Position numbers and translations under genes: made by a program. A stretch of DNA of 64,000 bases from Bernardetia sp963719525 (GTDB lineage: Bacteria > Bacteroidota > Bacteroidia > Cytophagales > Bernardetiaceae). The notes below the pieces were generated by a model. That model ran no database searches and had not been told where the DNA came from. It saw only the letters and a program-made list of their open reading frames with translations. The stretch covers positions 2,976,001 to 3,040,000 of the forward strand of contig CAVRCG010000004.1 in assembly GCA_963719525.1 (NCBI GenBank), in the 5' to 3' direction. Below, piece by piece: positions 7,532 to 16,293 of this stretch; positions within the stretch are counted from its first letter, which is position 1, and each line of letters begins with the position of its first letter.

Positions 7532-8557
7532 CTAAAAATTCATTTCATACAATCGTGTACATAAATCATTAATTTCTTCTTTTTTTACAATTACCTCTAC
7601 CCATTTTTTCAAAATTCCTTTTGTATGATTTTCTGTGTTCATTCCGTAATAAAGACCTGCAATTCCACCTGTTACACAACCTGTTGTATCGGTATCTTCT
7701 CCCAGATTTACAGCTTTCAAAACGCTTTCAGAATAAGAATCATATTTTAAAAAACACCAAAAAGTCGCTTCTAATGTATGCAAAACATAGCTAGATGATT
7801 TAATAGTTTCTTCTTCAAAAATAGTAATGTCAGTTTTCAAAATTCTATCAAAAAGAGAAATCTCAGTTTTGTTAAAATCAAACTCTTTCAGAAAATCGTC
7901 TATCAAAATTTGCATTTTTTTATACGCTAAAAACTTATCTTCTTCATTTTGTCCTTCTTTATTTGATTTTTGTTCCAATAAAATCCTAGCAAATTCAGTA
8001 TAAATAAAACAAGAAAAAACAGAACGAAAATGCATGTGTGTAATTGAAGATACTTCCGAAACCAGCTCAAAACGCTTTTTTATAAACTCTTCAAACAAAT
8101 ATCCTTTATAAAAAACGAGTGGCAAAATTCGCATCAATGAACCATTTCCATTCAAATATTCATCCATTCCTCCAGATAAAAGTGGGTTTTCTCCTTTTTT
8201 TAGTTTTTTTATAGCATCAGTTGTAGCGATTCCAATATCAAAAACTCTTCCGTGAGGAGTCCAAAAACTTTCATATTTCCATTTTACAAAATTGTTTGCA
8301 ATATCATGTATATCATAAATGGATTTTTTGTTTGAGCTAGAATTAGGATTAATTGGAGTAGCCAAACTTTCAGCCAGACAAAAAGCCATCAAACTATCAT
8401 CCGACCAAGTTCCTTTTGGCTGATGATGTGTTCCGAATTCTCTCATATTCACAACAGGATTTTTGGCAATATCTTCTCTACTTCGAAACTCCACAGGAAC
8501 GCCTAACGCATCACCAACAGCAAAACCGAAAAAAGCGTCTTTTATTTTTTGTTTCAT
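7532..8557 (-). CDS. ADP-ribosylglycohydrolase family protein
   Basis: A 341-residue DraG/ARH-fold hydrolase that removes ADP-ribose from proteins or small molecules using two Mg ions. Motifs are in order: GFAVGDALGVPVEF near the N-terminus, the metal ligands in GTWSDDSLMAF (about residues 49-59), and EDTDTTGCVTGGIAGLYYG near the C-terminus. No signal peptide, so it is cytoplasmic. No partner ADP-ribosyltransferase is visible next to it. Substrate unknown. Confidence 0.9.
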   Translation of the reverse strand: MKQKIKDAFFGFAVGDALGVPVEFRSREDIAKNPVVNMREFGTHHQPKGTWSDDSLMAFCLAESLATPINPNSSSNKKSIYDIHDIANNFVKWKYESFWTPHGRVFDIGIATTDAIKKLKKGENPLLSGGMDEYLNGNGSLMRILPLVFYKGYLFEEFIKKRFELVSEVSSITHMHFRSVFSCFIYTEFARILLEQKSNKEGQNEEDKFLAYKKMQILIDDFLKEFDFNKTEISLFDRILKTDITIFEEETIKSSSYVLHTLEATFWCFLKYDSYSESVLKAVNLGEDTDTTGCVTGGIAGLYYGMNTENHTKGILKKWVEVIVKKEEINDLCTRLYEMNF

Positions 8558-8717
8558 AATTTAATTTGGGAAGTAGGAAGTGGGAGATAGGAAATAGTGA
8601 ATCAGTAATGGTTGGAACGAACTAATAATTACGTTCAATACTAATCAATGGAATTAAAAATACTATTTCTGACACTATTATCCTATTTTCAAAAATTCAT
8701 TTTACATTAATATTACC

Positions 8718-8725
8718 TATTTTTG
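8718..8725 (+). promoter_or_regulatory. possible -7 box (TATTTTTG) for thiL
   Basis: This fits the Bacteroidota -7 consensus TAnnTTTG and lies about 51 bases before the thiL start. No TTTG at the -33 spacing was found, so support is partial. Confidence 0.35.
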
Positions 8726-8776
8726 CAAATTCATTCTATACTCATTCTCATTTAGTAGAAAATAAACAAAAAAAAA

Positions 8777-9814
8777 TTGCGTACAGAAATAAATAAACTT
8801 GGCGAATTTGGACTTATCAAACGTATAGCCTCCAATTTTCCATTACAAAAATCTTCATCAAAAAAAGGAATTTCAGATGATGCAGCCGTCATAGAAATTG
8901 AAAATGGCAAACAACTTTTAGTATCAACAGATATGCTCGTCGAAGGCATTCATTTTGATTTGTCTTATACTCCCTTGAAGCATTTGGGTTATAAAGCCGT
9001 TTCGGTAAATGTATCTGATATTGCTGCTATGAACGGAATTCCTCATCAAATTACGGTTAGTCTTGCACTTAGTAATCGTTTTTCTGTCGAAGCCGTTGAT
9101 GAGTTTTATGAAGGTGTAAAATTTGCTTGTGAAGATTACGGAATTGATTTGGTAGGTGGCGATACTACTTCTTCTCCAAAGGGTTTGGTAATTTCAATTA
9201 CAGCATTAGGACAGGCAAGTCCAGAAAAAATTGTTTATCGAAATACAGCTAAAAAGGGTAATGTTTTATGTGTTACAGGTGATTTGGGAGCTGCTTTTGT
9301 GGGTTTACAGATTTTGGAAAGAGAAAAACGAGTTTTTATCAATGCGCCACAAGCACAACCAAAATTAGATAATGTAGAGCATGTAGTAGAAAGACAGTTG
9401 AAACCAAAGGCTCGTATGGATATTATTTATGAGTTGGAGGAACACGGTATTTTGCCTACTTCTATGATGGATATTTCAGACGGTTTGGCTTCTGAAATTC
9501 ATCATATTTGTCGCCAGTCGAATGTAGGAGCGATGATGTATGAAAAAAATATTCCTATTTTTGAACAAACTGCCGTTACAGCAGCCGAAGAATTGAAACT
9601 TAGTCCTTTGACGTGTGCTTTGAATGGTGGAGAAGATTACGAACTTTTATTTACAATCAAACAGGAGGATTTACAAAAAATAGAAAAAATAGTCGATGTT
9701 CATTTGATTGGTTATATTCACGAAGCCGAAAAAGGTGTAAAAGTAGCTATGAATTCGGAGCAGTTAATGGATATAAAAGCACAAGGCTGGAAACATTTCG
9801 AAGAAAACGAATAA
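8777..9814 (+). CDS. thiL: thiamine-monophosphate kinase
   Basis: A 345-residue ThiL that phosphorylates thiamine phosphate to thiamine pyrophosphate with ATP, the last step of cofactor synthesis. N-terminal GEFGLIKRI, the nucleotide/Mg motif SDDAAVIE, STDMLVEGIHFDL, NVSDIAAMN, GGDTTSS and the C-terminal DISDGLASE and NGGEDYELLFT are all present. The apparent start is TTG: no ATG is in frame between the upstream stop (TAG at 8756) and the conserved N-terminus. No other thiamine gene is adjacent. Followed by the 80-bp tandem repeat array. Confidence 0.95.
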   Translation: MRTEINKLGEFGLIKRIASNFPLQKSSSKKGISDDAAVIEIENGKQLLVSTDMLVEGIHFDLSYTPLKHLGYKAVSVNVSDIAAMNGIPHQITVSLALSNRFSVEAVDEFYEGVKFACEDYGIDLVGGDTTSSPKGLVISITALGQASPEKIVYRNTAKKGNVLCVTGDLGAAFVGLQILEREKRVFINAPQAQPKLDNVEHVVERQLKPKARMDIIYELEEHGILPTSMMDISDGLASEIHHICRQSNVGAMMYEKNIPIFEQTAVTAAEELKLSPLTCALNGGEDYELLFTIKQEDLQKIEKIVDVHLIGYIHEAEKGVKVAMNSEQLMDIKAQGWKHFEENE

Positions 9815-9851
9815 TATTTTAGTCATTATTATATTTTCTACCTCATTTCCT

Positions 9852-10161
9852 TTGTGAAGCTTAATTTAATCTTGTTATTTTCAGAACTTAGTGGTTAATA
9901 TGTATTTGCATTTACTTCTAAATTGGTTTTCTTGTGAAGCTTAATTTAATCTTGTTATTTTCAGAACTTAGTGGTTAATATGTATTTGTATTTACTTCTA
10001 AATTGGTTTTCTTGTGAAGCTTAATTTAATCTTGTTATTTTCAGAACTTAGTGCTTAATATGTATTCGCATTTACTTCTAAATTGGTTTTCTTGTGAAGC
10101 TTAATTTAATCTTGTTATTTCAGAACTTAGTGGTTAATATGTATTTGCATTTACTTCTAAA
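9852..10161. repeat. 80-bp tandem repeat, about 3.9 units
   Basis: Units begin at 9852, 9932, 10012 and 10092 (TTGTGAAGCTTAATTTAATC...), nearly identical with few substitutions; the fourth lacks one T. They fill most of the thiL-panB gap and stop about 30 bases before the panB start, so they may carry its promoter or simply sit there. There are no spacers, so this is not CRISPR. A diverged inverted copy of one unit is at 14308-14390. Confidence 0.92.
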
Positions 10162-10191
10162 ATCTAACTTTATACTTCTAACTTTATTCCT

Positions 10192-11013
10192 ATGTCTGTC
10201 GCTAATTCTTCCTCTGCAAAACGCATTACTACACATTCGTTGCAGGAAATGAAATCTAAAAACGAAAAAATTTCTATGCTTACGGCGTATGATTTTTCGA
10301 TGGCTCAAATTCTTGATGCTGCAAATATTGATGTTCTTTTGGTGGGCGATTCTGCTTCCAATGTAATGGCAGGACACGAAACAACGCTTCCAATTACCCT
10401 TGACCAAATGATTTATCACGCTTCTAGTGTGGTTCGTGGCGTAAGTCGTGCGCTTGTGGTGGTTGATATTCCTTTTGGTTCGTATCAAGGAAATTCTCGT
10501 CAAGCTCTTGATTCTGCTATTCGAATTATGAAAGAATCGGGCGCACATGCTGTCAAAATGGAAGGTGGGGAAGAAATTAAAGAATCTATTATGCGTGTCC
10601 TTTCTGCTGGCGTTCCTGTTATGGGACATTTAGGACTTACCCCTCAATCAATTTACAAATTCGGAACTTATACTGTTCGTGCAAAAGAAGAAACTGAAGC
10701 AGCAAAACTCATCGAAGATGCCAAAATCTTACAAGAATGTGGTTGTTTTGCTATCGTAGTAGAAAAAATCCCTTCAAAACTTGCCGAAAAAGTAGCTAAG
10801 TCAGTAGATATTCCGATCATCGGAATTGGTGCTGGTGGTGGCGTTGATGGACAAGTTTTGGTTTCTCACGATTTATTAGGAATTACGAAAGAATTTAATC
10901 CTCGTTTTTTGCGTCGTTATGCTGATTTGAATGAGATTATGCAAAAAGCAGTTGAAGAATATATCAAAGATGTAAAAAGTGAAGATTTTCCTTCAAAAGA
11001 TGAAAGCTATTAA
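10192..11013 (+). CDS. panB: 3-methyl-2-oxobutanoate hydroxymethyltransferase
   Basis: A 273-residue PanB, the first committed enzyme of pantothenate (vitamin B5/CoA) synthesis, transferring a hydroxymethyl group from methylene-tetrahydrofolate to ketoisovalerate. Motifs: MLTAYDFSMAQILD, the Mg-binding VGDSASNVMAGHETT, VDIPFGSYQ, VKMEGGEE, MGHLGLTPQS and IPIIGIGAGGGVDGQVLV. Length and start (MSVANSSSAKRITTHSLQEM) fit the family. No panC or panD is next to it. A hairpin terminator follows. Confidence 0.96.
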   Translation: MSVANSSSAKRITTHSLQEMKSKNEKISMLTAYDFSMAQILDAANIDVLLVGDSASNVMAGHETTLPITLDQMIYHASSVVRGVSRALVVVDIPFGSYQGNSRQALDSAIRIMKESGAHAVKMEGGEEIKESIMRVLSAGVPVMGHLGLTPQSIYKFGTYTVRAKEETEAAKLIEDAKILQECGCFAIVVEKIPSKLAEKVAKSVDIPIIGIGAGGGVDGQVLVSHDLLGITKEFNPRFLRRYADLNEIMQKAVEEYIKDVKSEDFPSKDESY

Positions 11014-11053
11014 TTTTATATCTCTTTGAATTGTAATTAAAATAGGATAAATT

Positions 11054-11097
11054 AAACGTCTGATGAGTGAAGGATTGATTTTACTAATTAGACGTTT
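11054..11097 (+). terminator. terminator after panB
   Basis: AAACGTCTgAT pairs with ATtAGACGTTT around a 20-base loop, followed by a T-rich stretch (TTTTCTCATTTT). Confidence 0.6.
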
Positions 11098-11133
11098 TCT
11101 CATTTTAAAACTATATAACTGAAAATAAAAATT

Positions 11134-11544
11134 ATGAAAAACGAAGAAATTACTTTAGAATATGACAAACCAAAATGCAAAATTTATCATCACAAAAATA
11201 TAAATACAGTTGTTTTGGAGTGGTCTGGCTATGCTTCTCACGAGGAATTTGTAGAAGCCTGCGATTTTTCATTGGAGTTAATGGTCAAAAAAGAAAGTAG
11301 CAAAATGATTGCTAATAATTTGAAGGCAGAGGTAGTAAGCCCAAGAAATCAAGATTGGCTCACTACAATTTGGTTTCCGAAAGCCTACGCACAAGGTTAC
11401 AGAACTTCTGCTGTTCTGGTTTCAAAGAGTGTTTTTAATCAGATTACAGTCAAACAGATTGTAAATAAACTAGATAAGGGAAAATTTACCGTTCAGTTTT
11501 TTACTAATTTACAAGATGCTACTGAATGGCTTAAAACGGTTTGA
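11134..11544 (+). CDS. hypothetical protein, STAS/SpoIIAA-like
   Basis: A 136-residue soluble protein conserved in style with Bacteroidota SpoIIAA-like/STAS proteins: alternating strands and helices (TVVLEWSGYASHEEFVEAC, KMIANNLKAEVV, WFPKAYAQGYRTSAVL) and a C-terminal TVQFFTNLQDATEWL. That layout is common in sensory-output partner proteins. No catalytic motif seen. It precedes the ATPase gene by about 60 bases on the same strand, so it could belong to the same transcript. Confidence 0.55.
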   Translation: MKNEEITLEYDKPKCKIYHHKNINTVVLEWSGYASHEEFVEACDFSLELMVKKESSKMIANNLKAEVVSPRNQDWLTTIWFPKAYAQGYRTSAVLVSKSVFNQITVKQIVNKLDKGKFTVQFFTNLQDATEWLKTV

Positions 11545-11607
11545 TTTACTGTGCGTTCGCTTTCCCAAAAGCAAACTAAGTTTTACTCATTAATTTATAG
11601 AATAATT

Positions 11608-12600
11608 ATGCAATTCGAATTCAAAAATTTAGGAACAATAAAAGAAGCCCAATTAGAAATGGGTAATCTGACTGTTATTTGTGGAAAAAATAATACTGGC
11701 AAAACGTATTTGACGTATGGAGTTTTTGAAGCTATCGAAACAAACGTTTTCCTTTTATCCTCTCAAAGAAATAGTATAGAATTATTTTATAACAAGACCG
11801 ACGAAGAAACTAGTAAACAAATTGATAAGAATGATTTAATCGATAAATTAAGAGTTACAAGAGATTTGAACTTGTTAGATAAAGTAACAGACAAAGAAAA
11901 TTCTCACTTTCCACAACCTATCGAAAAGCTAATCGATTTTGCTAGAGATTTGACACGTCAAGTTATTAAAACAGAAAGTTTTCTTGTAAAAGAACAACCT
12001 GAATTATTGAAAGAAATTGAAAATCTGTTAGGTGTAACGTATGAAGTTTCTGGAGATGAAGTGTTGATAAAAGACAAACATTCTACTCAAAAAGTGCCTG
12101 CTTATATGGCTTCTACATCGGTTCGTTCGCTGATGCACTTGCATTTTTGGCTAAAACACAAAGCGCAAAAAGGCGATTTATTAATGATTGACGAACCAGA
12201 ATTGAATCTCCATCCAGAAAATCAAATTAAAATGGCTCGTTTGTTTGCCAAACTTGTCAATGCAGGAATAAAGGTTTGGATAACGACACATAGTGATTAT
12301 ATCATCAAAGAACTCAATAATTGTTTGATGTTTTCACAAGGAATAGAAAATAAAAATGAGCTTTTAGAAGAATTGGGCTATAAGGAAAACGAGATTTTGA
12401 AAAAAGATGATATTCGTGCCTACATTGCTCGTTACGATGAAAAGCTAGAAGGTTGTACGGTAGATAAAGTCGAATTTGATGAGTATGGAATGATAATGAC
12501 TACTTTCAATGAGCAGGCAACGAACATAAATGCTGTTTCTGATTCTCTAGCCGATGCTATTGATGAACATAGAATCCATAAAAACGACTTGAAAGTATGA
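11608..12600 (+). CDS. AAA-family ATPase (AAA_15/OLD-like)
   Basis: A 330-residue SMC/ABC-like ATPase. MQFEFKNLGTIKEAQLEMGN leads into Walker A GKNNTGKT (residues about 26-33). A signature-like STSVRSLMHLHFWL, Walker B GDLLMIDEPELNLHP (about 190) and switch His WITTHSDYII (about 224) follow. Such stand-alone ATPases are typical of anti-phage two-gene systems. The start is the ATG at 11608; a GTG at 11551 is open but its translation is not conserved-looking. The stop overlaps the next gene's start by four bases (ATGA), so the two products are probably made together. Not assigned to a named system. Confidence 0.85.
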   Translation: MQFEFKNLGTIKEAQLEMGNLTVICGKNNTGKTYLTYGVFEAIETNVFLLSSQRNSIELFYNKTDEETSKQIDKNDLIDKLRVTRDLNLLDKVTDKENSHFPQPIEKLIDFARDLTRQVIKTESFLVKEQPELLKEIENLLGVTYEVSGDEVLIKDKHSTQKVPAYMASTSVRSLMHLHFWLKHKAQKGDLLMIDEPELNLHPENQIKMARLFAKLVNAGIKVWITTHSDYIIKELNNCLMFSQGIENKNELLEELGYKENEILKKDDIRAYIARYDEKLEGCTVDKVEFDEYGMIMTTFNEQATNINAVSDSLADAIDEHRIHKNDLKV

Positions 12601-13232
12601 GTAAAATCGAAAAAATAGAAAGTCTTATCAATCATTTACTTGTTTCTTTGCCTTCTCAAAAAATAATTGATTACGTTGAAATAAAGGAAAATCAAGCTAC
12701 GGCAAAACTTACGCAACTTACTATTACAGACCTTCCAAAAGATGCTTTAGTGTTTACTCTTGATGCTCATCATTTAAAAATTAGAAATCAGTTTTTGAAT
12801 GAAGAGTGTCAAGTAATAGGAATAAATAAAGGGTGTGATGCAATTTTGATTTGTGAAATGGAAGGCAAATTGAATGTTTTGTTTTGTGAATTAAAATCAT
12901 TTGATTTTTCTGCAAAAGATTATGAATTACAGTTTGAAAATAGCTTTCTATTTTTAGAATATGTATGTAAAATGGTAGAAGTTTTTGAAGGAGAAAAAAT
13001 AGAATTTATACCTAGATATTTTTTATTTTGTCTTAATTCTCCACGTAGAGGAAGAAATAATATATCACATCACGAAAAAAACATAAAAATAGAATACAAA
13101 GAATTTGAAAAGATAATTTATCAAAAGAAGAATCTACACAAAGTAAGTTTTATTGTAGATCGAATGGATAAAAAGTACAAGAAAAATATTAGCCTTCAAG
13201 ATTTAATCAAAATCAAAGATGAAACGCTTTAA
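12597..13232 (+). CDS. hypothetical PD-(D/E)XK nuclease-like protein, partner of the ATPase
   Basis: A 211-residue protein without a family I recognise by name. It has the spacing of a PD-(D/E)XK catalytic core: D81 in GCDAILI, then E98 and K100 in LFCELKSF, with hydrophobic strands around both. The C-terminal half is Lys-rich and helical. Its start overlaps the ATPase stop by four bases, and its end overlaps the next start by 14 bases, so it sits in a tight operon. An ATPase plus nuclease pair suggests a defence or DNA-processing role; this is inference from motif and context. Confidence 0.6.
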   Translation: MSKIEKIESLINHLLVSLPSQKIIDYVEIKENQATAKLTQLTITDLPKDALVFTLDAHHLKIRNQFLNEECQVIGINKGCDAILICEMEGKLNVLFCELKSFDFSAKDYELQFENSFLFLEYVCKMVEVFEGEKIEFIPRYFLFCLNSPRRGRNNISHHEKNIKIEYKEFEKIIYQKKNLHKVSFIVDRMDKKYKKNISLQDLIKIKDETL

Positions 13233-14304
13233 ATTCAACAAAAAAAAAATACTAAAATACACAGGAATTTTTCTTCTACTTCTTGCTGCTTTAGCAGTTT
13301 GGCAACGAGAATTAATTGCTTATGGACTTTTACAGCTCAACGGTCAGTTAGAAGTAATGAATAATGGTCGTCGTTTTGAAGAATTAAAGAAAGATGCAAA
13401 TTTTCCAGATTCTTTGAAAGCTAAAATCAAAATCATAGAAGAAGCTCGTCAGTTTGGAATGGAAAAATTAGGAATGAAATATTCTGAAAATTATACCAAA
13501 ATCTATGACCAAAAAGGAGAGGATATTTTATGGAATGTTTCGGCTTCTTATCCTTATGAATTAAAGGCTTATGAATGGAAGTTTCCGATAGCAGGAAAAT
13601 TTTCGTATAGAGGTTATTTTGATTTGGAGAAAGCCAAAAAAGAAAGAGATAGATTAAAAAATGAAGGCGAAAATATAGATGAAAAAACAATTCTTTTTGA
13701 TACAAATATTCGTTCTGTTTCTGCTTGGTTGACGCTCGGTTGGTTTGAAGATGTTTTGCTTTCTAATAATTTGGAGAGAAGCGAAGGCGATTTGGTAGAA
13801 CTAATTTTGCACGAACTTACCCACGCTACACTTTATGTAAAAGACAGCGTAAATTTTAATGAAAACTTAGCTAATTTTGTAGGAGAAGAAGGCGCAAAAT
13901 TATTTTTGAAAGATAAATATGGCAAAAATTCGAAAGAATTAAATGATTATATTTTTTCATTACAAGATTACAAAAAGTATAAAGATTTTATGCTTGCAGC
14001 TTCTACTTCTTTAGATTCTCTGTATACTTCTTCTGATTTTTTAGGTAAAAAATTAGCTATAGAAAAAGAAATTGCTAAACAAAACTACCTTAATTTGATT
14101 AAATCAAAAATAGATACCGTTTCATTTTCAAACAAAAACTGGTCTAAAAATTTTCAAAAACGAGAACTTAATAATACTAATTTTATGAGTATTAGAAGAT
14201 ATAATTCAAGTCAAGATACACTAAAAATTATGTTTGAAAATAATTTTAAGCAAGATTTGAAAGTATTTTTGAAGTATTTTAGTGATAAATACCCGTCTTT
14301 ATAA
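13219..14304 (+). CDS. membrane-anchored aminopeptidase-like zinc protease (DUF2265)
   Basis: A 361-residue protein with one N-terminal membrane helix (IFLLLLAALAVWQRELIAYGLL) and a large extracytoplasmic domain. It matches the 'predicted aminopeptidase' family by LQLNGQLEVM, SVSAWLTLGWFEDVLLS, the zinc motif LILHELTHATLYV and NENLANFVGEEGA. Zinc protease activity is inferred from the HELTH motif. The start overlaps the preceding gene by 14 bases. Linkage to the ATPase/nuclease pair may be only transcriptional, since housekeeping and accessory genes mix here. Confidence 0.82.
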   Translation: MKRFKFNKKKILKYTGIFLLLLAALAVWQRELIAYGLLQLNGQLEVMNNGRRFEELKKDANFPDSLKAKIKIIEEARQFGMEKLGMKYSENYTKIYDQKGEDILWNVSASYPYELKAYEWKFPIAGKFSYRGYFDLEKAKKERDRLKNEGENIDEKTILFDTNIRSVSAWLTLGWFEDVLLSNNLERSEGDLVELILHELTHATLYVKDSVNFNENLANFVGEEGAKLFLKDKYGKNSKELNDYIFSLQDYKKYKDFMLAASTSLDSLYTSSDFLGKKLAIEKEIAKQNYLNLIKSKIDTVSFSNKNWSKNFQKRELNNTNFMSIRRYNSSQDTLKIMFENNFKQDLKVFLKYFSDKYPSL

Positions 14305-14307
14305 ATT

Positions 14308-14390
14308 TAGAATTAAATGCAAATACGTTTTGACCACTAAGTTCTGAAATGACAAGGTTGAATTAAGTTTCACTAAGAATATCAATTTGG
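14308..14390. repeat. diverged inverted copy of the 80-bp repeat unit
   Basis: The stretch ATGCAAATAC...CCACTAAGTTCTGAAA...TTAAGTTTCAC is the reverse complement of the thiL-panB repeat unit, with several changes. It lies about 4.2 kb downstream in the gap after the aminopeptidase-like gene. Confidence 0.7.
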
Positions 14391-14463
14391 AAGTTAGATT
14401 TAATACGAATCACTGTATTTTCATTCCCACTTCTTACGCCCCAAAACCCACGCCCCACAAATT

Positions 14464-14874
14464 ATGGCATTTTTAAGAGTAGAACATATCGGCATTGCTA
14501 TCAAAAGTTTAGAGAAATCAAACGAGCTTTTTCAAAAATTATTCGGAAAAGAACATTACAAAGTAGAAAAAGTAGAACGAGAAGGAGTAAGTACTTCTTT
14601 TTTCCAATTAGGAGAAACTAAAATCGAACTTTTAGAAGCTACCACAGAAGAAAGTGCTATCGCAAAATTTATAGACAAAAAAGGAGAAGGAATTCATCAC
14701 ATTGCGTATGAAGTGGATGATATTTATTCCGAAATGAAACGATTAGAAAACGAAGGATTTGTACTTTTGAGTAATGAACCAAAAACAGGAGCAGACAATA
14801 AATTGATTTGCTTTTTGCACCCAAAATCTACAAATGGAGTTTTGGTAGAATTATGTCAAGAACAAAAAAAATAA
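14464..14874 (+). CDS. mce: methylmalonyl-CoA epimerase
   Basis: A 136-residue glyoxalase/VOC-fold protein that interconverts the (R) and (S) forms of methylmalonyl-CoA in propionate metabolism. Motifs: VEHIGIAIKSLEKS, TSFFQLGETKIELLE, GIHHIAYEVDDI and GVLVELCQ, giving the metal ligands H, Q/E, H and E of the family. Length is typical. No mutase gene is adjacent. The Shine-Dalgarno region is replaced by a C-rich tract (14421-14462). Followed by two palindromic repeats. Confidence 0.93.
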   Translation: MAFLRVEHIGIAIKSLEKSNELFQKLFGKEHYKVEKVEREGVSTSFFQLGETKIELLEATTEESAIAKFIDKKGEGIHHIAYEVDDIYSEMKRLENEGFVLLSNEPKTGADNKLICFLHPKSTNGVLVELCQEQKK

Positions 14875-14875
14875 T

Positions 14876-14934
14876 GTCGTTGGTGAGACACCAACAACGG
14901 CAGAATGTCATTAGTGAGAACATTAACAATGGCA
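14876..14934. repeat. GTTGGT/ACCAAC palindromic repeat, tandem pair
   Basis: The first copy (14876-14902, GTCGTTGGTGAGACACCAAC...) matches 4838-4864. It is followed directly by a diverged copy (14907-14934, GTCATTAGTGAGAACATTAAC...) whose two arms have both drifted from G/C to A/T. Confidence 0.7.
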
Positions 14935-15078
14935 AAAAAGTTGAAAAGAGAGAGAATAAAGAAAACAAAAATAGGATAGACTTTGTATATTACAAAACAA
15001 ATTTGTAATTTTAGTTAGAAATTTCGTAAATGAAAATCTAAAAAAAATCTATCCTAAAAATAAATTAGCCGTTTTTGA

Positions 15079-15951
15079 TTGATGATAAACTCTAACTCTG
15101 TACTTTCTCCTAACGAACGTGTAATAGTTGCAATTATAGCTATTATAATTCATATTTTTTTGGCAATTATTCTCTTTGTAAAACCTGTTTGGGAGCGTCC
15201 TATTCCTGCGCCCGAACCTGCTGGAATTACGATGGTTAGTTTTGGAAATGTTGTTACGCCAACTGAAACGCCTGCACCTTCTCAAAGTGAGTTTACGCCT
15301 TCAGTAACCGAAACGGAAACAGTAGAAGAAACAGAAGTTGAAGAAGCACAGAAAGTACAAGATATTACACCTCAAAAACAAACTCAAATACCTGATATTC
15401 AGACTACCAAAAATGAAAATACAGTAAGCGTTCCTGATACTAAAAAGGATAAAAAGGAAGAAAAAGAACAGGAAAAACCAGAGAAGAAAGTTGAACCGAA
15501 GGTTGATCCTAAAGTGGAAAAACAAGAAACAAAAAAGCAAGAAACGCCAGTAAAACAAGAAACAAAAAACGATGCTACCAGCAACTCAAATGAAGAAGGC
15601 GATTCCAATACAAAAGACAAACAAGGAAACTCTGATGACCCAAATGACAAAGGAAAAATAGGAGTAAAAGATGGAGCAGAAATTAGTGTTGTTGGCTGGA
15701 GATGGATAACAAAACCTCAACCAAACGATGCACTAAACGAACAAGGAAAAATTATATTTGATATTACCATTGACCAAAATGGAAATGTAATAAAAGTAGG
15801 ATTAGTAGAGAAAAGTTTAACAATCGGAATTGCCACTTATACGGCTTACAAAAATGCTGTACAAAATACAAAGTTTGAGCGTACACTTTCCAAGCCTGCT
15901 ACAGAATCTACAATAGGAAGACTTACATTTAATATTAAAGTAGGAAATTAA
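15079..15951 (+). CDS. TonB-like energy-transducer protein
   Basis: A 290-residue inner-membrane protein: a short cytoplasmic N-terminus, one helix (VIVAIIAIIIHIFLAIILFV), a long Pro/Lys/Glu/Thr-rich spacer (residues about 55-200; KKVEPKVDPKVEKQETKK) and a C-terminal domain with GKIIFDITIDQNGNVIKV and STIGRLTFNIKV, as in TonB family C-terminal domains. This fits proteins that couple the proton-motive force to outer-membrane transporters. ExbB/ExbD are not adjacent. The start could also be the second Met (position 2); spacing does not decide it. A strong terminator follows. Confidence 0.75.
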   Translation: MMINSNSVLSPNERVIVAIIAIIIHIFLAIILFVKPVWERPIPAPEPAGITMVSFGNVVTPTETPAPSQSEFTPSVTETETVEETEVEEAQKVQDITPQKQTQIPDIQTTKNENTVSVPDTKKDKKEEKEQEKPEKKVEPKVDPKVEKQETKKQETPVKQETKNDATSNSNEEGDSNTKDKQGNSDDPNDKGKIGVKDGAEISVVGWRWITKPQPNDALNEQGKIIFDITIDQNGNVIKVGLVEKSLTIGIATYTAYKNAVQNTKFERTLSKPATESTIGRLTFNIKVGN

Positions 15952-15962
15952 GTAGTTTATGA

Positions 15963-16011
15963 AAAACGGTTACTAAATTATGAAGAATCATAGTTTGGTA
16001 ACCGTTTTTTT
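15963..16011 (+). terminator. terminator after the TonB-like gene
   Basis: AAAACGGTTACTAAA...TTTGGTAACCGTTTTTTT forms a long stem with a T7 tail, 12 bases after the stop. Confidence 0.85.
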
Positions 16012-16029
16012 GTTGAAAACTCTCAAAAA

Positions 16030-16293
16030 TTATCTTTTTCGTCTGTTTCCACCAGTAAAAATTCCAATAACAAAAAGCAAAACAATTGCTCCAACTGTTG
16101 AAGTAATAAGACTTCCCACAAAACCAGCTTCTACCATAATATCAAGTTTTGTGAAAATCCAGCCACCAATAGAAGCACCAATAATTCCGACAATAAGATT
16201 GACAATTAAGCCTAATCCGTGTCCACGCATGAGCTTGCCAGCAATAAAACCAGCTAAAATTCCGATGATAATTGACCAAAAAATGTTGTCCAT
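16030..16293 (-). CDS. GlsB/YeaQ/YmgE family membrane protein
   Basis: An 87-residue protein with three predicted helices and Gly-rich turns typical of the transglycosylase-associated (GlsB/YeaQ/YmgE) family: MDNIFWSIIIGILAGFIAGK, GLIVNLIVGIIGASIGGW and VGAIVLLFVIGIFTGG, ending in RRKR. Members are stress-induced inner-membrane proteins of unclear mechanism. It converges with the TonB-like gene, and the terminator between them may serve that gene only. Confidence 0.9.
   Translation of the reverse strand: MDNIFWSIIIGILAGFIAGKLMRGHGLGLIVNLIVGIIGASIGGWIFTKLDIMVEAGFVGSLITSTVGAIVLLFVIGIFTGGNRRKR

Noticed and set aside
9852..10161. Tandem 80-bp array as CRISPR
   Set aside because: The units are directly adjacent with no variable spacers, and no cas genes are nearby.
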